A stretch of DNA of 11,989 nucleotides from the NCBI GenBank assembly GCA_964655005.1, contig CAZZKE010000079.1:1-11989 (forward strand), written 5' to 3'. Source of the stretch: CAZZKE01 sp964655005 (GTDB taxonomy: Bacteria; Pseudomonadota; Alphaproteobacteria; Rhodospirillales; JABHCV01). A model generated the notes under the pieces. That model saw only the letters and a list, made by a program, of their open reading frames with translations. It searched no databases and was not told the DNA's origin. A program made the position numbers and the translations under genes. This document shows, piece by piece, positions 1 through 7,766 of the stretch. Each line of letters opens with the position of its first letter. Position 1 is the first letter of the stretch.

Positions 1-2
1 TC

Positions 3-1640
3 CTTGGTATGAGTTCGCCCGAGGGCAGTTTTCTGGCCGCCGGATCGAATTGGCACCCGACCTTCGAAGGCCGCGATTTTTCCTACCGCCTGGATATCAC
101 CGTTCCCGAACCGCAACGCGCCGTGGCCCCCGGCCGCCTGGTCGCCGAACAATCGTCGGGCGGCGTTTACCGCGCCGTATTTACATCCGAACAACCCTCG
201 GGCGGCATCGTCCTGATCGCCGGTCCCTTCCGGATCGGGGAACGCCGGCATCGCGGAATCACGCTGCGAACCTACTTCCACCCGGATATTTCCGCCCTTT
301 CGGACGGCTATCTGAAAGCCACCGCCGGTTATATTGATCTATACAGTAACTGGATCGGCGATTATCCCTATTCCGCCTTCGATATCGTTTCCGGGTTATT
401 GCCGGTTGGGCTCGGCTATCCGGGACTGACCTTCATGGGTAAGCGGGTCCTGGCGCTGCCGTTTATCCGTTCCAGTTCGCTTGGCCACGAGGTCCTGCAC
501 AACTGGTGGGGCAACGGCGTCGCCGTCGATTATCCGACCGGAAACTGGTCGGAAGGCCTTACCACCTTCATGGCCGATTATGAATTTGCCCGGCGGCGTT
601 CGGAAAACGACGCGAGGGCGATGCGGATAGGCTGGCTGCGCGATTATGCCGCCTTGCCGCCGGCCCGCGATCACCCGGTGGTTTCGTTCGTCAGCCGACG
701 TCACGATGCAGAACAGATTATCGGCTACAACAAGGTCGCCTTCATCTTCCATATGCTGCGGCGAAAAATCGGTCGGGCCGCTTTCGATTCCGGAATCAGG
801 TTGTTCTGGCAACGCCACGCATTCGCCACCGCCGCCTGGAGTGACCTGCGAAAGGTATTCGAGGAAACATCCGGGCAGGACCTGGGATATTTTTTCCGGC
901 AATGGCTGCAACAATCGGGAGCGCCGAAGCTTGTCCTGGAAAACGCCAAGACTGATGGTTACAAGGTATCCTTTACCCTGCGCCAGGATAGCGGCGGATA
1001 CCGCCTGACAGTTCCCGTCGAGGTGCTGACCGGCGAGGGACGCCAACGCTTCAACATCGACATAGAGGACGGCGCCAACGATCTTGAACTTGTCGCCGGA
1101 TCACCGGTGCTGGGGCTGACGATCGATCCGGATTTTGACATTTTTCGGCATCTCGGCCCCGCCGAAGCGCCGCCTATCCTGCGTGACGTGACGCTCAGCC
1201 AGGAAACCCGCGTGGTAGTCCTGGGCGAAAACGGCGACATGGCGGACCTGGCCAGCAATCTTGCCGGACGGCTGCTCGATACCGGAAGCAGGCCGGTAAT
1301 TGTCGGATCCGGCGGACCGCTGCCGGAAGCACCCCTGCTGTTAATCGGCGAGGACGCCGATATGGCGGCATTCCTGATCCGGCATGGCCTGCCGCCGGTA
1401 CCCGGCAACATCGCCGGCAAGGGCACGGCACGAGTCTGGGCGAGCCGGCGGGATGGACGCAATGGCAATCCCCTGCCGATCATGATAATCGCGGTCGATA
1501 GCCCGGCGGCGCTGGCCGCCCTGAGCCGCCCGCTGCCCCATTATCGCCGCCAGGGTTATATCGTATTCGATGGCGGCAAGGCCATCGCCAAAGGCGCACA
1601 ACCGGCGGGACACGGATCGCTTACGGTGCGGTTCAGGTAA
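3..1640 (+). CDS. M1-family (gluzincin) zinc metallopeptidase, 5' end outside window
   Basis: The reading frame is open to the window edge, so the start is probably upstream; an ATG at 9 lies in the frame, but nothing shows it is the true start. Numbering from that ATG, residues 160-164 are HEVLH, followed by NWWGN and by GNWSEGLT with Glu182. This is the zinc site of M1 peptidases (two His plus a downstream Glu). Tyr240 in GYNKVAF fits the transition-state Tyr. The usual GxMEN substrate loop is absent; LTFMGKRVLALPF occupies that place. Glu follows the second His after 17 intervening residues rather than the 18 of classical aminopeptidases; I recall this as normal for a proteobacterial subgroup with the HNWWGN signature. 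Residues from about 300 onward look like a beta-rich domain and then an alpha/beta C-terminal domain of unknown role. It probably hydrolyses peptides; localisation cannot be judged without the N-terminus. Confidence 0.88.
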   Translation, partial: LGMSSPEGSFLAAGSNWHPTFEGRDFSYRLDITVPEPQRAVAPGRLVAEQSSGGVYRAVFTSEQPSGGIVLIAGPFRIGERRHRGITLRTYFHPDISALSDGYLKATAGYIDLYSNWIGDYPYSAFDIVSGLLPVGLGYPGLTFMGKRVLALPFIRSSSLGHEVLHNWWGNGVAVDYPTGNWSEGLTTFMADYEFARRRSENDARAMRIGWLRDYAALPPARDHPVVSFVSRRHDAEQIIGYNKVAFIFHMLRRKIGRAAFDSGIRLFWQRHAFATAAWSDLRKVFEETSGQDLGYFFRQWLQQSGAPKLVLENAKTDGYKVSFTLRQDSGGYRLTVPVEVLTGEGRQRFNIDIEDGANDLELVAGSPVLGLTIDPDFDIFRHLGPAEAPPILRDVTLSQETRVVVLGENGDMADLASNLAGRLLDTGSRPVIVGSGGPLPEAPLLLIGEDADMAAFLIRHGLPPVPGNIAGKGTARVWASRRDGRNGNPLPIMIIAVDSPAALAALSRPLPHYRRQGYIVFDGGKAIAKGAQPAGHGSLTVRFR

Positions 1641-1659
1641 ATTATAATCCGGGGCGCGG

Positions 1660-1689
1660 TTGACAGATATACCCCCACGCCAGGATAAT
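1660..1689 (+). promoter_or_regulatory. sigma70-type promoter for the 208-residue exported protein
   Basis: A perfect -35 box TTGACA (1660-1665) is separated by 18 bp from GATAAT (1684-1689), a five-of-six match to the -10 consensus. Transcription would start near 1696, about 28 bases ahead of the ATG at 1724. It lies in the 83-bp gap after the metallopeptidase gene, so the next gene probably has its own transcript. This is seen by pattern only; no start-site data. Confidence 0.6.
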
Positions 1690-1723
1690 CCCGGCGAACG
1701 TAATTACCGTATGGGACCCGATC

Positions 1724-2350
1724 ATGAGACGCGACCGACTTGCTGTTTTCATACTTGTTCCATTTGTTCTATTGATATTGACTACCATTTACACCGACCG
1801 GTCCCGGGCCCAGGAATATGGCCAGGGCGTACTTAACGCCGTCGCCTACCGGCCACTGCCCGGCGGTCAGGCGCTGCGGGTCCTTCCGATAGACAATTCG
1901 GATCATAACATGGCCCTGAAGCGGGAATTCGAGCGCCAGTTGACGGCCCGGGGATACACCATCAGCGAAGATGCCATACTGGTCCTGACATTCGAGACCC
2001 GTGATGAAATCGGCGCCTACAAGACCCGCCAGCGCAGGGCCTTTGTCGAACTGCACGCGCGCGGCGGGCGGGAAGGCGGCGAAGACGCGAAAATGCTTTT
2101 CAATCTGTACGACAGCGATACCGGCGGCATGTTCAACAAGGGCAAGGGCGAAACATCGATTATCACGCAAAGCCAATACCGCATGGACGTAACCATCGAC
2201 GACAATAGCAACGGCAAGCGCCTGTGGCATGCCTGGACCGTCGCCAACCTGGGTCAATCGGATGGTCGAACGCTGACCAAATCAATGGTGCCGGCGTTAG
2301 TCAATAGCGTCGGATCGACCGTCAAAAGACAGACTTTCCCGTTACAATAG
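1724..2350 (+). CDS. Exported protein of unknown function, 208 aa
   Basis: I do not recognise this protein. The N-terminus has basic residues (MRRDR), a hydrophobic core at about 7-23 and a likely signal peptidase I site after SRA (residue 29), so the mature protein should be periplasmic. There is no lipobox cysteine. The mature part (about 179 residues) looks like a soluble mixed alpha/beta fold, with a segment resembling 'small molecule-sized subunit' proteins in which a variable C-terminal residue set (LKREFERQLTARGYTISEDAILVLTFETRD) reads like the repeated 'GY....DA.L.L.F' pattern of some lipoprotein-like periplasmic proteins; this is a loose impression. It ends before the hisZ leader and has its own promoter at 1660-1689. 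The ribosome site is weak. An out-of-frame ATG at 1711 was discarded because its frame does not give this protein. Confidence 0.75.
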   Translation: MRRDRLAVFILVPFVLLILTTIYTDRSRAQEYGQGVLNAVAYRPLPGGQALRVLPIDNSDHNMALKREFERQLTARGYTISEDAILVLTFETRDEIGAYKTRQRRAFVELHARGGREGGEDAKMLFNLYDSDTGGMFNKGKGETSIITQSQYRMDVTIDDNSNGKRLWHAWTVANLGQSDGRTLTKSMVPALVNSVGSTVKRQTFPLQ

Positions 2351-2352
2351 TA

Positions 2353-2381
2353 TTGCCGCATTGCTTAAATCCGGGTACTAC
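2353..2381 (+). promoter_or_regulatory. weak candidate promoter ahead of hisZ
   Basis: TTGCCG (2353-2358) and TACTAC (2376-2381) are spaced by 17 bp in the 63-bp gap before hisZ. The -35 matches consensus at four positions and the -10 at three, so this is only a candidate. hisZ could instead be read from the promoter at 1660-1689. Confidence 0.22.
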
Positions 2382-2413
2382 CCCCCGATGATGATCCCAG
2401 AGACACGGCGATT

Positions 2414-3577
2414 ATGACTGATTTTTCCGATAAAGCCCTGCTGCCGGCCGGTATGTGCGACGTCCTTCCACCCGACGCCGAGATCGAATCAAACACGATG
2501 GAAGACCTTATCGCGCGGATTTCCGGACGCGGCTATCGGCGCGTCAAGCCGCCTTTGATAGAATTTGAGGAAAGCCTGCTTTCCGACAGCGGCAGCGCCA
2601 TGGCCGGTCAGACGTTCCGATTGATGGATCCGGTCTCGCAAAGGATGATGGGCCTGCGCGCCGACATGACCTTGCAAGTCGCCCGCATCGCCACGACCCG
2701 CCTGAAGAATGCGCCCCGGCCCCTTCGCCTGTGCTACGGCGACCAGATTGTCCGGGTTCGCGGCTCCCAGTTGCGACCGGAACGGCAGTTCGGTCAGGTC
2801 GGCATGGAATTGATCGGCGCCGACGATCCGGCGAGCGACGCCGAGGTTATCCTGACCGCCGTCGATGCCTTGTCGAGCCTTGATATTCCGGCGCTGTCGG
2901 TGGATCTGGCGATACCTACTCTGGCGCCCGCCGCGGCGGCGCCCCTGGCGCTTTCCGAAGCCGCCGGAATGAAGCTCCGCCAGGCCCTGGACCGCAAGGA
3001 TATTGCCGCCGTTTCCGCCCTTTCGGATGATCTTGGTAAAACCGGCACGGCCCTTTTCACGACCCTGCTCGAAACCGCCGGGCCGGCGGAACAGGCCATG
3101 ACGGCATTAATGGCGCTGGACCTGCCGGTCCCGGCCGCCGCCGAACGGGCCAACATGGCCGCCGTGCTGGCGGCAGTCCATGCCGGCAACCCCGGGCTGA
3201 CTTTAACCATAGACCCTGTCGAGTGCCGCGGGTTCGAATATCACAGCGGCGTTACCTTCAGCTTTTTTGCCGGTGGCGTGCGCGGTGAACTCGGCTCGGG
3301 CGGGCGCTATCTGGCCGGAAAAAGCCCGGCTGACGCGGGCGAACCGGCGACCGGCATGACTCTGTTTATGGACACGGTCCTGCGCGCCATGCCCAGGGTG
3401 GAACCGAAACCACGCCTGTATCTACCGCCCGGAACGACCCTGGCGGATGGCAACAGACTGCGCGATGAGGGATATTTGACGGTCGCCGGATTCGACCGGG
3501 CAGACGATACCGTAGCCGAAGCCCGGCGCCTGGGCTGCGCCCTTGTTTTCTGTGGTGGTAAGGTTATCGATAGCTGA
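2414..3577 (+). CDS. hisZ: ATP phosphoribosyltransferase regulatory subunit HisZ
   Basis: This is a class II aminoacyl-tRNA-synthetase-like protein of 387 residues. It opens with LLPAGMCDVLPPDAEIE, like histidyl-tRNA synthetase (typically PxGxxDxLP). It has a motif-2-like block (RPLRLCYGDQIVRVRGS), and a motif-3-like LGSGGRYLAG. Where true HisRS reads RGLDYYTG, this has RGFEYHSG, and the C-terminal anticodon domain is reduced, both as expected for HisZ. Known role: HisZ pairs with the short form of HisG, which catalyses the first step of histidine biosynthesis (ATP plus PRPP), and mediates feedback by histidine; HisZ itself is not catalytic. hisG is not in the window. purA follows after 35 bp on the same strand, so they are probably cotranscribed. 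The ATG at 2414 has only a poor ribosome site. Confidence 0.93.
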   Translation: MTDFSDKALLPAGMCDVLPPDAEIESNTMEDLIARISGRGYRRVKPPLIEFEESLLSDSGSAMAGQTFRLMDPVSQRMMGLRADMTLQVARIATTRLKNAPRPLRLCYGDQIVRVRGSQLRPERQFGQVGMELIGADDPASDAEVILTAVDALSSLDIPALSVDLAIPTLAPAAAAPLALSEAAGMKLRQALDRKDIAAVSALSDDLGKTGTALFTTLLETAGPAEQAMTALMALDLPVPAAAERANMAAVLAAVHAGNPGLTLTIDPVECRGFEYHSGVTFSFFAGGVRGELGSGGRYLAGKSPADAGEPATGMTLFMDTVLRAMPRVEPKPRLYLPPGTTLADGNRLRDEGYLTVAGFDRADDTVAEARRLGCALVFCGGKVIDS

Positions 3578-3612
3578 CCGCTACTTAATTTTTTAAAGAG
3601 GATATTCGAAGC

Positions 3613-4905
3613 ATGGCCAATGTGGTTGTCGTCGGCTCCCAATGGGGCGATGAGGGTAAGGGAAAGATAGTCGACTGGCTGTCCCAACGGGCCGATGTGG
3701 TGGTCCGCTTTCAGGGCGGCCATAACGCCGGGCACACACTGGTAATCGACGGCGTCGTCTACAAATTGAGCATGTTGCCGTCCGGGGTCGTTCGCGGCGG
3801 CAAGATTTCCTATATCGGCAACGGCGTGGTGCTCGATCCGTGGGCGCTGCTGGCGGAAATTGACAAAATTCGCGGCCAGGGCATCGAGGTCTCTCCCGAC
3901 AACCTGAAGATCGCCGACAATGCGCCGCTGATCCTGCCTTTGCACAGCAATCTGGACAACGCCCGGGAAGAAGCCCTGGGCAAAGACAAGATCGGCACCA
4001 CCGGACGCGGCATCGGCCCGGCCTATGAAGACAAGGCCGCCCGCCGCGCCATCCGGGTCGGCGATCTGGCCGACCGGGAGGTGCTGGGCGATAAAATAGA
4101 CAAGCTGCTGTTTCATCATAACGCACTGCTGCGCGGCCTTGGCATGGCCGAAGTCGACCGCACCGACTTGCTGGAAAAATTGACCGATCTGGCGCCGAAG
4201 TTGCTGCCCTATTCCGGCCCGGTATGGAAACAACTGGATGAAGCCAGGCGGTCCGGCAAACGAATTCTTTATGAAGGCGCGCAGGGGACCATGCTCGATA
4301 TCGACCACGGCACCTATCCATTCGTGACCTCATCCAACGTCGTCGCCGGCCAGGCCGCCACCGGGTCCGGGCAAGGCCCGGGCGCCATTGACTATGTGTT
4401 GGGTATTACCAAGGCCTACACCACCAGGGTCGGCAGCGGGCCGTTTCCGACGGAACTTATTGACAGTGTCGGTCAGGGACTGGGCGAACGCGGTCATGAA
4501 TTCGGCACCGTCACCGGACGCCCCAGGCGCTGCGGCTGGTTCGATGCCGTGCTTGTCAGGCAGGCTCAGAAAGTAAATGGTATAAACGGTATAGCCCTGA
4601 CCAAACTGGATGTCCTGGACGGCATGGACGAATTGAAGGTATGCGTTGGATACCGTATCGACGGTCGGCAATACGACTACCTGCCCGCCAGTTCCGTACT
4701 GCAACGGAATATTGAACCGGTTTACGAGGTCATGGAAGGTTGGTCCGACAGCACCGAAGGCGCCCGTTCGTGGGCCGAACTGCCGGCCCGCGCCATCAAA
4801 TACGTCAAGCGTATCGAGGAACTGATCGAAGCCCCGGTGGCGCTTTTATCGACCAGCCCGGAACGGGAAGACACTATTCTGGTCCACGATCCCTTCGCCG
4901 ATTAA
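3613..4905 (+). CDS. purA: Adenylosuccinate synthetase
   Basis: PurA joins IMP and aspartate using GTP to give adenylosuccinate, the first committed step to AMP, in the cytoplasm. The 430-residue length is normal. Motifs appear in order: the N-terminal GSQWGDEGKGKIVDWLS nucleotide loop with the catalytic Asp, GGHNAGHT with the catalytic His, GTTGRGIGPAYEDKAAR, YEGAQGTMLDIDHGTYPFVTSSN, TRVGSGPFPTEL, GTVTGRPRRCGWFD, TKLDVLDGMDELKVCVGY, and near the C-terminus STSPERED (guanine recognition; usually STGPERD). AAAGAGGA (3595-3602) lies 10 bases before the ATG and is the likely ribosome site. It lies 35 bp after hisZ and is probably in the same operon. Nothing is missing or unusual. Confidence 0.98.
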   Translation: MANVVVVGSQWGDEGKGKIVDWLSQRADVVVRFQGGHNAGHTLVIDGVVYKLSMLPSGVVRGGKISYIGNGVVLDPWALLAEIDKIRGQGIEVSPDNLKIADNAPLILPLHSNLDNAREEALGKDKIGTTGRGIGPAYEDKAARRAIRVGDLADREVLGDKIDKLLFHHNALLRGLGMAEVDRTDLLEKLTDLAPKLLPYSGPVWKQLDEARRSGKRILYEGAQGTMLDIDHGTYPFVTSSNVVAGQAATGSGQGPGAIDYVLGITKAYTTRVGSGPFPTELIDSVGQGLGERGHEFGTVTGRPRRCGWFDAVLVRQAQKVNGINGIALTKLDVLDGMDELKVCVGYRIDGRQYDYLPASSVLQRNIEPVYEVMEGWSDSTEGARSWAELPARAIKYVKRIEELIEAPVALLSTSPEREDTILVHDPFAD

Positions 4906-4937
4906 ATACAATGGTATGTTGAAGTAAAATTTCTACC

Positions 4938-4966
4938 TTGTGAATCAAGCCGGTAACGACTATATT
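4938..4966 (+). promoter_or_regulatory. sigma70-type promoter for the pseudokinase operon
   Basis: TTGTGA (4938-4943) and TATATT (4961-4966) are separated by an optimal 17 bp; the boxes match consensus at four and five of six positions. Transcription would start near 4973, leaving a leader of about 60 bases before the ATG at 5032. It lies in the 126-bp gap after purA, which shows no clear terminator hairpin, so read-through from purA is also possible. Confidence 0.55.
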
Positions 4967-5031
4967 TTCAGGGTTCAAGGGTGGACAGCCAACCAGAAGG
5001 TATGGCCCTGCCCTGTTGTGGGTATTGAATT

Positions 5032-7074
5032 ATGGCTTTGTCACCCCAAGAAAATGGGGTCGGGGCGCCCGTGGCATCTTCGCCGGTTCTGATGAAGGAC
5101 CAGTATCTGATAGATGCCGATGACCCCCTGCATGATCTGGACACCCCGTCTGCGAAGGCTTTTGCCGTGCGCGACAGGAACGATCAGGAAGCCTGTTTGT
5201 TCGCCCTGGTCTGTACGCCGGGGCTGCCTACACGTATTTCGCTGATGCGCCAGCTTCGCGGCGATGACACGCTTAACATCCTGCACCTTGTCGAGTGGGA
5301 TACGGTTTTCTGGCCGCCCATCGACCAGGAAACCATGGTCGTCGTTTATCGACGCCCGCTTGGTGGATGCGTCGCCAATGTTGTTGAAGCCGGTGATTAC
5401 CGGGTCAACGAATACGAAATCAAGGCGGTGTTTATCGAACCCATTTACCGGACCCTGAGGTCTTTTTACAACATGGATATCCTGCATCGGGAAATCCGGA
5501 TCGATAACCTGTATTTCATGGACGAAGATCGTGATGAGGTCGTGCTTGGCGACTGCGTTACCTGTCCGCCGGGGTTCGATCAACCCGGAGTGTACGAGTC
5601 TATTGAGCGCAACCTGGCCAGCCAGGCCGGTCGCGGCACCGGCAGTTCGGGTGATGATCTGTACGCACTTGCGGTAACCGTGGTCGGGCTGCTTTTGGGG
5701 CGCAAGAAAATTGAGAAAATCAAACCCGATGACCTAATCTACGCGAAGATAGAAAAAGGCAGCTACACCGCCCTCGTCGGCAAGGAACGACTTACCATCG
5801 GCATGGTGGAATTCCTGCGCGGCCTGTTAACGGATGATCCGGGGGGGCGCTGGGATTTTCCGGAAATCGATTTGTGGATGGACGGCAAAAGACAAACGCC
5901 GATGCAGCGGAAGTTCTCCAAAAAGGTCGATAATCCATTCACCTTCATGAAACAGGAATTTCGCAATTCACGCAGCCTGGCCCATGCTTTTTCGCAAAAT
6001 ATTCCGGAAGCGGCGAAAGCCGTCAAAGGCGAGGAACTGGAACTGTGGCTGCGCCGGAGCATCGACGATGGATATATCGCCGATGACATAAGGGCGTCGG
6101 CTGACCTGGCGAAAGCCCATGGCGGCAACTTCCGCGGCAGCGACCCCTATCTGGTCGCCAGGGTGTGTATCACGCTCGATCCATCGGCCCCGATCAGATA
6201 CAAGGATATCGCTTTCGTTCCGGAATCCATCGGCCCCATACTGGCCGTCGAGCTGTTGCGCAAGGGGCACATGGACACCCCCACGCAGGCGATAATTTAT
6301 AATCTGCACGAGATTTGGTACAAGGCGATATCCGAGACCGCCCGCGATCCGGCGTCTTTGCTTTACGAAAGGACGTTAGGGACAATTCGGGCCTACCTGC
6401 AAAACAACACCAGGGGATACGGCGTCGAGCGCTGCCTGTACGAACTGAACCCCAGTCTGCCGTGCCTAAGCCCCCTTATCAAGAATCAGTACGTAACGGA
6501 AATAGCCGATCTGTTGCCTGCCTTGGACGATATCGCCGACAGCGTCGACAATAAGCAGGACCCTTTCGACACCCATGTGGTGGCCTTTATAGCGGCCCAC
6601 TTCAAGGAACATATAGAACCCCACCTGCAGGCCCTGAGCGAACAAAAAAGGGCGTCGCAGTTGATCGGCATGCTTAGCCTGATGGCGTTCATGCAGTGGA
6701 AACTGAAGACCGAGGCCCTGTTCGCCCTGTCCAGCTGGATCGGGGGTCTTCTTGGACCGACCGTTAAAACCTATTACAGCCGGACCACACGCAGCGATAT
6801 CGAACGTGACATGTCCCAGATCGTCCGCAAGGGGAGTATGCCGGAATTGTTCAATCTGATCGATAATGCCGAAAAACGCGGCAACGATGCCAATGGCTAC
6901 GCCCAGGCCAGAAGCGAATTCGCCATGGCCGCGGAAAGTATTGCGGAAATTCAGGAAAACGAGCTTTCGTCAAAGGAAAAAACGCTGGAAATCGGGCAGC
7001 GTTACGCCGCCATGACATCGATAATCCTGGCCATGGTATTCGTCAGCATCCTGTACATAGTTGACGTTCTGTAA
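5032..7074 (+). CDS. Tail-anchored protein with degenerate protein-kinase-like domain
   Basis: The 680-residue protein has a kinase-like fold at about residues 20-300. The catalytic-loop region reads LHREIRIDNLYF: H152-R153-E154 replaces HRD, Arg156 takes the usual Lys place, and Asn159 is kept. The DFG region reads LGDCVTC, keeping Asp174 only. GSSGDDLYALAVTVVGLLLGR matches the helix F region (usual D-x-W-ALG). No glycine-rich loop is visible, and the VAIK lysine is absent: strand 3 appears to be CLFALVCT. It is therefore a probable pseudokinase or a very divergent kinase. Residues about 300-650 are mainly helical, with a hydrophobic stretch near 544-580. The last roughly 22 residues form one membrane helix, so the bulk should face the cytoplasm. 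The ribosome site before the ATG at 5032 is weak. The next gene starts within about 10 bases, indicating cotranscription. Partner and target are unknown. Confidence 0.75.
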   Translation: MALSPQENGVGAPVASSPVLMKDQYLIDADDPLHDLDTPSAKAFAVRDRNDQEACLFALVCTPGLPTRISLMRQLRGDDTLNILHLVEWDTVFWPPIDQETMVVVYRRPLGGCVANVVEAGDYRVNEYEIKAVFIEPIYRTLRSFYNMDILHREIRIDNLYFMDEDRDEVVLGDCVTCPPGFDQPGVYESIERNLASQAGRGTGSSGDDLYALAVTVVGLLLGRKKIEKIKPDDLIYAKIEKGSYTALVGKERLTIGMVEFLRGLLTDDPGGRWDFPEIDLWMDGKRQTPMQRKFSKKVDNPFTFMKQEFRNSRSLAHAFSQNIPEAAKAVKGEELELWLRRSIDDGYIADDIRASADLAKAHGGNFRGSDPYLVARVCITLDPSAPIRYKDIAFVPESIGPILAVELLRKGHMDTPTQAIIYNLHEIWYKAISETARDPASLLYERTLGTIRAYLQNNTRGYGVERCLYELNPSLPCLSPLIKNQYVTEIADLLPALDDIADSVDNKQDPFDTHVVAFIAAHFKEHIEPHLQALSEQKRASQLIGMLSLMAFMQWKLKTEALFALSSWIGGLLGPTVKTYYSRTTRSDIERDMSQIVRKGSMPELFNLIDNAEKRGNDANGYAQARSEFAMAAESIAEIQENELSSKEKTLEIGQRYAAMTSIILAMVFVSILYIVDVL

Positions 7075-7083
7075 CGGGTGGCG

Positions 7084-7743
7084 ATGGCAACCATGGCAAA
7101 AACCGCAAGACCACCAGCCGCTAGAAAAGGCACATTCAATACCGGCCAGTTGACCCTGTGGCTGTCTATTGGACTGGTTGTCCTGATTATTCTGTCATTG
7201 CCTTCGGTAATGATAATTTTCTTCGGCATGTTGCCGACGACCGTGGCTTTCATTATTGATCGTTCGAAGCGGCGAAACGCATCGTTTTGTGTCGCGGGCA
7301 TCAATTTTTGCGGTGTATTCCCGTATCTGATGGATCTGTGGGGCGGTGATAACAGCATGGATATGTCGATCAGGATTCTGACCGATGTATTTTCGCTGGC
7401 TGTCATGTACGGCGCCGCCGGCTTCGGCTGGATGATCTATGTTACCCTGCCGCCGGTCATCGCCGCTTTTCTTTCGGTAATGGCGCAACACAAACTGTCT
7501 TCGCTGCGGGCAATCCAGCGCCAGTTGATGGAGGAATGGGGCGAGGATGTATCGACCACCCAGGATGTCCTGGATTTACGCGAAGAGATAGCGGCAAACG
7601 GCGAAGCGGACCCGGATGAACTGCCCGAGCAACTGGATGTCGATGATTTCCTCCAGGGAATCGACAGCATGCTGGAATCCGGCTCCGCCGAACAGGCCGA
7701 AACCGAGGAACAACCGGCACAGGCCGCCGTGGGCGGGACCTGA
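7084..7743 (+). CDS. Multi-pass membrane protein with acidic C-terminal tail, partner of the pseudokinase gene
   Basis: I do not recognise a family. From the ATG at 7084 it has 219 residues. About four membrane segments can be seen: two close hydrophobic stretches at roughly 24-60, one around 66-86, and one long stretch at about 95-130 that may hold two helices. A basic patch (DRSKRR) follows the first pair. The last 80 residues are hydrophilic and strongly acidic (EEWGEDVSTTQDVLDLREE, then DPDELPEQLDVDDF), probably cytoplasmic. The gene begins 9 bases after the pseudokinase stop, so the two are one transcriptional unit and the proteins may form a complex; that is inference. A GTG at 7078 and an ATG at 7093 are in frame too; the 7084 choice rests on the weak GGGTGG ahead of it and is uncertain. 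Confidence 0.75.
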   Translation: MATMAKTARPPAARKGTFNTGQLTLWLSIGLVVLIILSLPSVMIIFFGMLPTTVAFIIDRSKRRNASFCVAGINFCGVFPYLMDLWGGDNSMDMSIRILTDVFSLAVMYGAAGFGWMIYVTLPPVIAAFLSVMAQHKLSSLRAIQRQLMEEWGEDVSTTQDVLDLREEIAANGEADPDELPEQLDVDDFLQGIDSMLESGSAEQAETEEQPAQAAVGGT

Positions 7744-7766
7744 AATCGATCCATCAAATGCCGGGA

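Noticed and set aside
396..1046. Minus-strand open frame of 216 codons
   Set aside because: It is antisense to the metallopeptidase catalytic domain and shows no family pattern or ribosome site.
3307..4308. Long minus-strand open frame (333 codons)
   Set aside because: It is antisense to hisZ and purA, both well-supported; such frames are common opposite GC-rich genes.
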